From: Membranipora membranacea
Taxonomy: Eukaryota > Bryozoa > Gymnolaemata > Cheilostomatida > Membraniporidae
Assembly (NCBI GenBank): GCA_914767715.1
Contig: OU612073.1
Coordinates: forward strand, 16,678,001-16,742,000
Reading direction: 5' to 3'
Length of the DNA stretch: 64,000 nucleotides
Of this stretch, positions 50,701 to 62,700 are shown piece after piece. The translations under genes were made by a program, and so were the position numbers. Under the pieces are notes generated by a model. It ran no database searches, was not told where the DNA came from, and saw only the letters and a list, made by a program, of their open reading frames with translations. The first letter of the stretch is position 1; each line of letters begins with the position of its first letter.

Positions 50701-53700
50701 AAGGGGAGATAAAAAATACATTTTTTCATCATGTACATTCAATTAGTATTGAAGGGGGGGGGGATGGGAGTGGTCTCCGTCTCAAGCTTTGGTGACCAAC
50801 GGGTTGAGAAAGCAGATGGAACTGGGTAACAATAGAACAAAGGAAGGAGTAATTGAGTAATGGCGAAACAGAGTCACAAATGGTTTAGCAACAACGAGTG
50901 TCATATCATATACTACCTTCAAACTTGGCTAAGCGTTCTGAAATAAATTCAAAATTAATGGTAATACTGGTCTGGGATCTGGTTGTTTCCACATTCTAGG
51001 AGATTCGATTTTAGATGGCAGGATCTTAATGTGCAGAACAGAACTTAAACTCAATGAAGTTGCATCACACAACTGAGTATTTTTCTGAGTGCGCAATGCA
51101 GATGGGAGGTATACAGATTGAGAACATTAAAGTCGTATTACATTGAGCTGAGATGAGCATCAAGTTTCTCAGTTATTCCAAAAAAGGATAAACGATCAAG
51201 ATATACAGTCTTCATTCATCTTATCATGCATACCTTCATCTGGTTCTACAGTAACAGTTGGAAGAAGAGATTCTACACTTGGTTTCATGAGTTGTCCTCC
51301 CATCACATACATAATGTGTTCCTTCGCCTGCCCTATCACCTGGAATGAATATGCCTCCTCCATATTAAATAGTTCTACATGTACACCGTCTGAGAAGTAA
51401 TCGCTCTGATGGTCCGGAGCGAATGTCAGCGTGATTTCCTGAGTACCACCTGTCAGAGAGACAATCAGATCATGATGATATGCTTAGTGGTATCAGTGAT
51501 ATTGTTCAGCTTTTGCAGACCAGCAGAGATCACAAAAAGTCCACTGTTTTTGCTACACTAATATCATGTTACTGTAAAACTTGCATTCAAGAATTCTTTT
51601 TACGTCAATGACTACAGGTACGCATTCATACGCTCAGTCACTGCTATCTAACCGGAACACTACTTTTTGAGATGGAGAGAATGTCGTTAGTTTGGCTTTG
51701 TGCCGCAGAATTTGAAATCATTGCGTGTTTATACCGTCAAGTAAATCACTGTCATGTGCACTTTGCTTTGATTACTCAGTTTTGCAGCTGATATGGAATG
51801 ATATGCAGGTGAGTAACAGATTCATCAAAAATTTGAATCAGAAAGTTCATAGGTTAATATAACAAGGTTAAAGAACAACTGTGGGCAACTATTATAAAGC
51901 TTTATGGGGATGGTGATGCTATTCACCGCCTGGCGATTGTTGCCGCAGGAGTCGTGGGTTTGAGTCCCAATGGGGGAGCTTTCAAGGTTGATTGTTTCAG
52001 CCCCAACACTCTCGGATGTATATTTCTCCAGACAACATTACGCAAACAATTTAGATAATGATTTCATACAAGTTGAAGTTGAAGTTGTCTTACCTCCGGC
52101 TATCGTCCCAGCATATGGTACACAATCAAACACACATTTGCCGTTATTATTCTGAGCACCGATAACATGAGGCTTCTTCTCGTCTGACCTGACAAACTCG
52201 GGTAACTCCTGCATAGTCTTATACCTCAGGGGGCTGAGACTATCAAACTTAATCGTATAATCTACTGACAGACTAGATGTGTTCTTTATCTACAATGAGA
52301 GGAGACATATGAACACTGACCTGATTCAATTAAAAACAGCCAATATTGTGATTCGATTGCACACTTAGTGATGGAACTACATACATCCTGAGTTTGTGAT
52401 TAGGGAGCAAACTTATCCAATTGACAGACCAAGGGAGCGATAATTTACCTTTGTTCATCCTTATTGAAAGACCCCCAATAATACCGTAAAGCATGACCTG
52501 TCTTTAGAATGGAAACATTACAACTAAAAGGCTGTTGGACTTCCAATTGTATAGGAAAATCCGTCATCTAAAGTAAAGACATTTTCCCCTAAACCCAGAA
52601 TTGGCAATGGTATTCGTTTATTGGGTATAATTGGCACTGATGTCTCATGGAAAAAGTCGAAGCAAAATACGAACCTTGAATGTTCTCTCTACGTATTCAT
52701 TAACGAGCACTGCACCCATATCAAACTCTCTGTCCTCCAAATTGAGCTGTATGGTGGGGTTCACACCCCGTCCCAGTAAATTAACATGAAGTGTAGACTC
52801 AGGCCCATATATATGGAGCGTTTCTTGGAACTAAAATAATCAGATCATCAGACAAAATTATTGAGGGAATATGAGAGGGGCAAAAATACTGCAAATCAAC
52901 CTGAGTTTTAAGTTTGCAAGGTCCTCAATCACTGAGTTGTGTGCCTTTTAAATCTCCCACAATTTAACTCAGTTGATCTCTTTAATTTGCACCACAGAAT
53001 TTCTAAGGGAAGAAATCAGAAATATAAGCAAAGGGTCACTGAATTACTACAAAAATGTCAGATTCAGAAATAGTCACCTCAGAAAAAAATGGGTTTAATA
53101 TGATGAAAGCTTCAATACACAAAAAGGAAAATACAAAATCTTGTCTCAAAATTTATTATCCGAAAAAGTATGTCAGTGAGGAATGGGTTGAGTATGAGAA
53201 TGAGCCTAACTTGACAGACTTTGAGTGGGTTGGGGACGGGGGTGAGCCAAGGAAGACGCCCCCGTCCGATCCACCAAAAGTAAAACAAGACAGGCTACAT
53301 GAGAATATAAGCTTTGGGTGATAAGCAACAGTTACAACAACAGAGACGGTTCTACTTGTACCTGGTAAACTTTCTGTACAAATTATCGAAAATTGAACCA
53401 ACAGGTATAATCAGGGAAAATATAAATTTGTGAGCACCATTCTGAGTTGACAGAATGGTTCATATGTTTTGCCACAAACAATTCCATAAATTGGAATTTA
53501 GGAAGTAATCAACTATGTTCCATGAAGTAAAACTGAAACCCATGTTCTCTCTGATAACTTGATCTTTTTAAAGGTATATATATATACTTTTATTGTCAGT
53601 CTACAATCATCTTTAGGAATGTTTTTCATGCAGTGACAGAACAAAAAAAAACTTAAGGGCTCTACCAAACGGGAAACTCACAGATGAACTTTTCAAGACA

Positions 53701-56700
53701 TTGAATGCTATATATATATAGAGTTTTGTGAATCTTTTTATCCAATGCGCCTACATTAAAACAACGATGGAGTTCAGGGCCAAAATGAGCTGGCCTTCAT
53801 GGCAAGGTAGTAACTGCATGAGCTAACTAGCTGCATGACTCTTCAGGAAAGGAACATGGCAGCTATGTAACCTTGACCTGTGACCTATGACCTTGTAACC
53901 TTGACCGACACATATACCCTAGAGGAGTAAGTATTTGCGAGAAGGAGGGCCTGAAATAGCAAAATTTATAGCCAGCTAACAGTAACGCAACCAAACTCCT
54001 CACAGCAAGTGAAAATTGGTAGGAACTAACATTAAGGCACCCCCCAACTTAGCTAAACCATACTCTTGCCAATAATATTCACTCCTCCAGGGTACACAGA
54101 TGATGAACTACATTTCAGCAATTTTTGGATACTATTAGACTAGTTCTCCAAAGACAGGCATGCAATATTATATACATATATAATAAATAGGACAGGAGAG
54201 AGTTCAAAAGTCACAATAATCAATAGAAAGCCTACCTGTACCTGCAACGTAATGCAAAACATAACAGTAGTTAGCAACATAAAATAACATATTGTAGAAC
54301 TTACAACTTATAAACGAATGTTAATCTCTCAAACTAACCCATTATATATAACATCGTTTGAAGCTCTCTTATTTCTTCATTTGCTGAGCATGTGCAGAGC
54401 GTTGGGTTTGTCAGCCCTTCATGAGTTAAATATTTATAGGATGAGATTGAGGGGAACTTTGAGGCTTCCAGTGGACTTAGCATTCTAATAAGTTAGGCCA
54501 CACCAAATTAATGTCTTGATCTAGATGACGAGCAAGAAAGAATTTTGGAGGAGGGAGGAGGTATATTATTTTTCATTTTAAGCCAAAATACTAGAGGAGG
54601 CTGGAGGGAATTCCATTTTATTGTTTTATTTTTGGCAATTATGGAGGGAACGCTGGAGGGAAATTCATTTTATCACACATTTTGTGTTATTTTTATAATA
54701 ATTTAGAGAATGATCAGCTGGAGGCTGGAGGTAATTTTAGTTTATTTCTATGATCCAGATAATATTTTAGAGGAGGGAGGTAAATCTAGATCAAGACATC
54801 AATTTGGTGTGGCCTTATTATCATTGAAACACAACTTAATATCTCAAAATCAAAATACCCACCAATAGAGGCGCATTTCACAAGTTGGTCACATAGTGAG
54901 TTGTGATCTGCTACTAGAAAACTTAGCTTCCAATCCCCCTAATGGAAGGACTAAATAATATTTCCATCATATATGGACGTACATATACATGTGACCACAT
55001 ACCACATCAGCTTTGAGAGGAGCGAATCTAATGATAAGTGAGTGAGAGGAATCAGGAGGTAGTTCTCTGAGAGGATTTCTCATCTCAAACGGTCCTGTCG
55101 TGTCTAACAATGACCCTGTAAGGTCTATCTCCTTATCACATATATTCTACAATCATATTATAACAATTGTATTTTATATGAGATAACATACATGAAAAAT
55201 GACCGACTGATGTCATCAAATGACAATGTGATTCACAAATAAAAAGTTATATTAATAATAATATTACATTTATTGTTGAAAGTTGAGGATTGTCATTAAG
55301 TTAAATTTATTGTTGAAAGTTAAATTTGTTATTTGATGTTGAAGTCAACTTCGATGAGATCTTTCCATAGATATCCGCATCACCCCAATGGCATGCACAC
55401 AACTACCCGTAGAGGTTATAATGTTATACAATACAATACACAGAACTATCTGCATTTACAATACGACAACCTCTTCAATATCAAATCCTCAAAAGCAAGA
55501 GCAGACAACTCAGGCTTTGGTGATATTATTTTACCTGTATAGTGATTGTTCTGCCTGCTTGCTGACCTATACTGACATCACCATAGTTAATAGTAGATCT
55601 ACCATTGTCTGATATAACCACAACTTGTGGTTTAACTGTAGGACAGTGTATCTCCAAGTACAGTGTATTATGTATGCTGTAATCAGAGGAATGGTCAGAT
55701 AGATTGCTGTCAAATGGAGATTTCACAACTGGTCTGACTTAATATGACAGCACCCTGAACTCGAATGGGAGTGGTTGAATGTTATACTGTCACTGTCAGC
55801 ATTCTTTGTCAAGATAATACACAACTTTTTCACTGATAGTAATCCGAGACAGCCACACAACACATCATGTATCTTGAGGTGAACCTATCAAACCCGTTGC
55901 GCAAGAAAAATTTCTCCAACAAAAATATGGATTTACTCTGTAGTTATGGTAGTGCTGACTGATGTCCTTACCTGTATTTGAGATCTCCCGGTTTGGCACA
56001 GGGTCCACTGGCTATATAACATGGTATGATGTATGTCTGAAAGTCTCCTTCAAACTGCCTCAGTAAGGTAGAGTGAGCGCTAGCGTATTCATCTGAGTCC
56101 ATCTGATAATAGTTATACATAAAATTGATCAAATATCAAGGAGTTAAGTCCATTCAATAACAAGATTATTTTTAGTGTTATTATGAGGTTGTTATCCCAT
56201 AACAAAAAAGGGCAGGACTCCAAGAAGGTTGCAGGCCTCAGCAATGAGGCTATGCCTGGTAAGATTGCACCGGCCAGGGGGGCCGTCGGACGGGGGGCCG
56301 TCGGACGGGGGGGCCGTCGGACGGGGGGGCCGTCGGACAGGGGGGCCGTCGGACGGGGGGGCCGTCGGACAGGGGGGGCCGTCGGACAGGGGGGCCGTCG
56401 GACAGGGGGGCCGTCGGACAGGGGGGGCCGTCGGACGGGGGGGCCGTCGGACAGGGGGGGCCGTCGGACAGGGGGGCCGTCGGACAGGGGGGGCCGTCGG
56501 ACAGGGGGGCCGTCGGACAGGGGGGCCGTCGGACAGGGGGGCCGTCGGACGGGGGGGCCGTCGGACGGGGGGCCGTCGGACAGGGGGGGGCCGTCGGACA
56601 GGGGGGGCCGTCGGACAGGGGGGCCGTCGGACAGGGGGGCCGTCGGACAGGGGGGGCCGTCGGACAGGGGGGGCCGTCGGACAGGGGGGCCGTCGGACAG

Positions 56701-59700
56701 GGGGGCCGTCGGACAGGGGGGCCGTCGGACAGGGGCAAGAGTCTGGGGTGTTCAGACTAAGTAAAACTGGTCACACATTATGATCCATCAAATTGTGATA
56801 CATATCAGCTGAGGAATCTTATTTCTTAAAAGGTATGGGCAATCATTTAAAAGTTTGCAAATGGTTGAGCGATATCACAGAGTTTTGCATATCACATATC
56901 TTAACAGGACTTACCATGATAGTTTCGACCTCAGGAGCAGTAATAGGCTCAGGTCCACTGATATCCATCTCAGGTCCAGTCTGAGGGCGGCCTGGTCCCT
57001 TACCCTTAGGGGATGCTGCCTTAGCTGGTTTAGCTGGAGGAGGTTTTTTCTTAGCCTATCAACAAACACATTGAACTTTTTGTTTAGAACAGATGTATAT
57101 AAACTAAAGTAACACTGGGTATACTTTGAATCAGATCATGCTGTGGGCATAATATTTCAGAATTCGTAGCATAACGCTATCAACTCAGCTCAGGCAGGAA
57201 CAATAAATGCATAAAAAATATCAAACACCAGAACATGAACTACAAGTAATTCCCAACATAAGACCACAGACTGGTCGGACTCTAGCATAACAAAGACCTT
57301 AGAATCCATTTTTGGTCTTTTTGTAGGTTTAGGGGAGTTTTTTCCCTGCAATAATCAAGACATGGATAAGAAATATGTTGTGGATGACTCTCTTAAGACG
57401 ATCACATGACACGAAGATCAGAACTCTGAGTGATGGAACAGACTGGTTGTCATAGTGGATAGAATAATCATAACATCAAACTGCAGATCAGCTCTAAGTA
57501 ACATATGACCAAGTGAACTGAACAACATAGCAGCATCATAGCGACAGCAGAGCGAACAAAGTTATATAAGATTATAACAGAAAACTGAGACTAACAACAT
57601 TACCTTTCCTTTCTGTGAATATATAATTAAACAATGAAAAAATATGTTTAGTCTTTTTAGATGGAGGCACAATTGTTCAAAGTTTTAATTTGGAGCAACA
57701 ATCATACAGATCCACTCGATGACAGACAGGACAAAATCACATCATTTTCATCACCAAAAAATCAATGCGGATACACGCAAATATAAAATGAGTTATAAGC
57801 TGAGATATGAATCAGGTAACACAAAGCTCAAATTCAATGCACACACAGTTCCAAGCCGTTATTGTTGGTCAGATCAGTGAGTTGAATCCCGGGTCAGATT
57901 AGTATTATTAAGTGGTACCAAGACCGATATAAATAAACTTATCAAGCCAATTACTCTTATTAATGCTGAGGCTGTGAGTGGAACAATTTTCACAAACACA
58001 CACAGAGCGTGCAACAGGTGGACAACCTACCGCATTAGCACCTGCAGCTGCCTGAACCTGTAATCATCATCAGTGAAAGGTGATGTTATATGAGAAACAT
58101 CTCTCTGTCTGACTTTCTGATAGAGCATGGCAACACAGCCACAGAGCATCAGAGCTGCAGAGCCATAGACCAAAGCAGGGTGAGACAATAATGTTGAGAT
58201 TTAGAGAGAGCAGATAATGAGATTATGTAAATAATAATAGATTCTGATTATTGTGTAAGCGATGATCTGATAATGAGGTGGCATGTTGGATTACCTTCTT
58301 CTGTCTTTTTATTAGGAGGAGTAGCTGTGTTAGGGATGAATATGTCAGTTAAATCAGACGTTTGGCGTGGGAGAGAACACTCCCATCTCAGGTGTTGTCA
58401 TGAAAAAGTGTTTTCCAAGTATTGAGAATTATTGACACTTTTTGCACCCTTCCCAACTTACCAAACAAACCTTATCAAAGCAGCCCGGTGCCAAAACAGG
58501 TCATCTGGGTTGTTGCTTATAATTATTATACACCATGTGAAGTTGTGTTCTCGTGAACGCAGGACGCTTTGAACAGATGTGTATATGTTGTTGATCTCTT
58601 AAGAGAACGTGAAACGTATAATTCCCGTTGGTGATGATTCTTGTAAAAGTCTGAGTACAGCCACATGTTCCGTGGAAGCCTGGGACTAAATCTTCACAAG
58701 GTATCTGATATTCTTTGAGAGACATATCAGCTACAATCTGCATTGACCACTAAGTTTACACAGAGTGCATTCGATTGCTATTCTTTAGTGTTCCACTGTG
58801 CCTTGTGATGATATATTATATACTTACAGCTTGATTATCTGCCTCTTCTTTCTCCCGTTTGAGTTTCTCCTCATACTCTTTCTGTGCCCTCTCCTCAGCC
58901 TTCCTCACCACTACCCTCACTGCTTCATGTTTTATCTTATCTGATGGTAGTGTCGGTGCAAACCGTACCTGAACTCGTATTTTCTACAGAAGATAAACCA
59001 AAGTGATTGATAAACATGTGTCTTCTATCGACCATAGGATTGGCAGCGGATAAATTTGCAAATCTGTGCTGGTTGCTGGTCTCACAACAAAATGTAATGT
59101 TTCTAATTCTTAATGTTATCTAATTGGGAAATAATAATGATGCGTATCCTAGAATTTGTCTTAGATATCATTGAGCAGTCCTGAAACCAAATTTATGAGA
59201 TGAGTTGAGATGAAATGATGCCGTGGATTCACTTAGACCATCAGATGTGTGATTAAATGTGACATGACAAACAAAAATGATCAGTAAAAGATTACCAATG
59301 CAATGGCAAAGACCGATTATCAAACACGGATACTTTCACTCGATAGCCAAAATTCTTAGCTGAGGGAAGAGGCGGCAAAGGCTGGTCTTGGACCAACAAG
59401 CATATGGACTGTGGAGCTAATGGTATTGTCTGCGCCGTTCTGATTCCAGACACATATCATTGCAAGACATACAGCATTTTAAAGCAAGAGAGCAAATAAA
59501 AATTTGTTAAAACAGTTCCCCAGATTATCATTTTCTCATGTGAACCAGAGATAATTATTATTATTATTATTTCGAAAACAGTTTCAGCCTTTGAAAAAAT
59601 ATGATTAGCAGAGAATGGAATTGAACCACCGCCTTACAGGTTTTAAGCCTGTATGTGCTGCCATTACACCACTCTGCTTGATGTTGCTAGGCGCGGTATA

Positions 59701-62700
59701 TAAACATAGTCATACCTTGGAAGCAAAACATTACTTACATGGTGCAATATTACAAAAAGAATCAATTTCATTAAACAAAGTCATGATAACCAAACACCAA
59801 AAATGACTCATTGTGATTTCCTTTTGAAGAATTATTTTCACGCACTGATCTACAATGTGAAACTGCTCACTGGACCTAATTCTTTTAGAACTAGAACCAT
59901 CAATGGCGTCAGAGACTTTATATCAAATGCTGTGCACCACCTGTTTGTTGAGAAATTATTCAGCACTAACCATGCAACATAATTGAAATCCCCCATGGCA
60001 GGGGCTGGACGTAGACCAACAAAAATTTGGACTACAGACCAAAGGGTACTGTACTGGTGCCACTCTGATTCCAGATGCCTATCATGTCAATTCATTTAGA
60101 ATTTTAAAGGGAGAGAGCAAATAAATATTGTTAAAAGAGATCCCCAGATTATCGTTTGCTCATGTGAACCGGAGAAAATAATTATTATAATTATTGTTAA
60201 AACCAGTTTCAGCCTTTGATAAAAAAAAGTAGCAGAGGATGGACTTGAACCACTGCCTTTCAGGTAATTAGCCTGAAGGTGCTACCACTACACCACTCTG
60301 CTTGATGGTGCTAGGCGCGGTAGGCAGGGGTAGTCATACCTTAAACACGCGATGAATCAGCGATGAAGTATCGATTGCCAGTTTCACTTAAATATTGACG
60401 CAAAGAGACTATATCATTGGTCAGATAAGAACAATGGCATGTTCTGTTGGGATTGGCCGAACAGTTTTTTGTTGTAAAAACAATAACATCACGTGGTGCA
60501 TAAATCAATAGAAATGTTGTTTATTTAATATTACACAAAAGATGCTGACAACGTCATAACATGTTTAAGGTATCACTACCCCTGCTTACTGCGCCCAGCC
60601 TCAACAGCAGGGTGGTGTAGTGGTAGCACCTTCAGGTTAATTACCTGAAAAGTGGTGGTTCAGTTCCATCCCCTGCCAATTTTTTATATATCTGCAGTTT
60701 GAAAGCTAACCTGCCGAGCCTGAAACTTATTTCAGATTAGATTTGCGATTAACCCGGTCTAACGTTTCTTTTTCTGGTTTTAAGTCCAATTTCAAAACAA
60801 GAAATGTTCCGTATGTAAAGAGCATTTGCTTTTCAGGAAAGTAAGTTAGTCTTGAAATCACCCAATCTTTGGTGTGAGGAAATGGCAGTTAGTAGATGTG
60901 AGTTTCTGAATAAAATGGATTCAAAAGCTTCATGTCGCATAGACTGCGCTTAATATATCAGTATTTTCTCTTTTTAGTTGATCGACACAACACATGGGGA
61001 TGCAAATTGTCACATTTTGAGGTGGCATATTTATATCAACGTTCTAAGCTCTATTTCGGGCCATTTGCCAATACCTCTCAATCTTCAAATTCAAATTCAA
61101 AAAGAAATATTTGTTACGTAATTTTGACTAACCTCTCCTGGTTTGACGGTTCCCACAGAGGGATATAGAGTTAATGGAGCTCCTTCAGGGACTTTGAATT
61201 CATAACTAGTTGGGCATACAGGTGCTATAGCTCCCTTACCTGCAAGAGGGAAATAAAATTTGACTCAATTCTTATAAGAAAGACGAAACAGATGCAAAGC
61301 AGTTTTGTGATATTGCAGATAATAAATACAGTTACCATATACAAATTGTGAGTGTTCTTGAGGAAAGCTACGCAATCAATCTGTATAATTTAAAAATTAT
61401 GGAAAGTCTGGAGTTGCTTCCCTTCACTGCAGCAAAGAGAAACTTCACGAGTCTATTAGATTGCATTTAGTCAATGAACTTCCTTCATTGAGCTTCCTTC
61501 ATTGATTTAATACCCTATAACATCCCTGTATTGGTGAACTAACAATAAATTTTCCCACCTTCTTAAATTTTGCTTTGGCTCGAAACTGATATCATGATAA
61601 CGATACAGTGAGACAGACAGAAAACAAAAAAGAAATTTTGCAATATTATCTACTTACCAATTCTTGGGACAGGATGCGTGTATTCATTGGTGGACAGGTG
61701 ATTATTGATAACATAGATATTGTTCAGAGAGTAGTCGTTCAGTGAGGTAGCCTTGAAATGGATAACTTGGTCGGATAACTCTAAGGGTGGGTGCACACCG
61801 ACCCCCTTACACCTGATCTTAAACTCCCTACAAGACCACAACAAATGATTGAATGATTTAAGAATTACGAAGGCAGACAGGCATAGGAACAAGATGTTCT
61901 ATAGTGGGTAGAGTAAGAACTTCTTACAATCAAGTAAATATATAGACCAAAATTGCTAAGCTGACATATTGGTTGCAAAAATCAACACATTCTAGTTTTC
62001 AAAAGAATTGATACCTCATAAGACTCATAAGACCTACCTGTTTATTAAAGATTTACAGCACAGTTCAAATGTGTAATTCTTTGCTTTTGGAGGACTGAAA
62101 ATAACGTCAAGGTCAATAGTTTCCTGGGGTAGAAGAATACCGAATCCATCATTTGGCTGTATGTCCACATACTATAAAATAGAGCATGTGTTATTCTATT
62201 TTTTAATATCTCATGATTGTCCTAGTCACATCTTATATAATGCCCCATACACCTGGGTCCTTAGTTACTCTGTTTTGCCCACCAATGGATAGTATAGAAA
62301 ACAATGAGGTTGGTAAAAAATAGCTAAAACATGCTCATTTATTTTACGATGACAAAAGATTGTTAGATATAGGTGTGAACTGAACTTATATACATGGCTG
62401 TCAACACGCCATTTAATGTCAATACGTGATGTAGATACAATGCCAGCTCATAGGTACTACAGCACCTTAGGAGATTGCGCTACATCATAAACCCAAACTA
62501 AGTATTGACAAGAAATGACATGCTACTGGAATGGAATACTATTCATAAAATTATATATGTTTGAAGATGAGATTGTTATCAGTGATTCATTGATACAGGT
62601 AGGTGTACCAGAGTGAGAGAACAACTTAAATATCAGCCTTTGTCTCTCTGAACAAAAGAGGACAACTTTACCACACACCCTGATTGGACTTTTTTCTGTC

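Larger units (their letters stand above)
52831..55002. other. CFAP74 intron between exons 15 and 14
   Basis: 2.2 kb with the Harbinger-like element at 54.5 kb, TA-rich patches near 53.6-53.7 kb and the nested 88-codon plus-strand frame. The flanking coding text joins smoothly (FAPLKADV to FQETLHIYG), so no exon is missing here. Confidence 0.7.
59330..60350. repeat. Direct duplication carrying tRNA-like copies 1 and 2
   Basis: Two diverged units, about 59,360-59,710 and 59,990-60,350, share ordered blocks: GGACC/TAGACCAACA, CTGATTCCAGA, GAGAGCAAATAAA, CCCCAGATTATC, CTCATGTGAACC, AGTTTCAGCCTTTGA and then the tRNA-like unit. They lie in the CFAP74 intron between exons 7 and 6. Confidence 0.7.

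Noticed and set aside
51900-51990. B-box-like GGTTTGAGTCC, possible tRNA relic
   Set aside because: No matching A-box at the right distance and no cloverleaf pairing.
54225-54260. 6-nt micro-exon candidate (GTACAG) in CFAP74
   Set aside because: The flanking exons join in phase with a continuous ASH strand without it, and the motif may just be a duplicated TACCTG.
56183-56783. Long open frames (162-193 codons) on both strands with GRRTGGPSDRG-type repeats
   Set aside because: They are translations of the G-rich minisatellite, whose unit contains no stop in any of several frames. No other sign of coding.
58295-58324. 30-nt candidate exon in the CFAP74 linker
   Set aside because: The frame that fits phase 0 gives LLLLIKRQKK, unlike the linker; the linker-like frame (TPPNKKTEE) leads to a stop in the next exon.
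58501-58743. Minus-strand ORF with possible exon 58,534-58,737 between CFAP74 exons 7 and 8
   Set aside because: It is open and has an acceptor, but the donor is weak and the sequence does not resemble the linker. Exon 7 joins the 27-nt exon smoothly without it (EEADNQA to VQAAAGANA).
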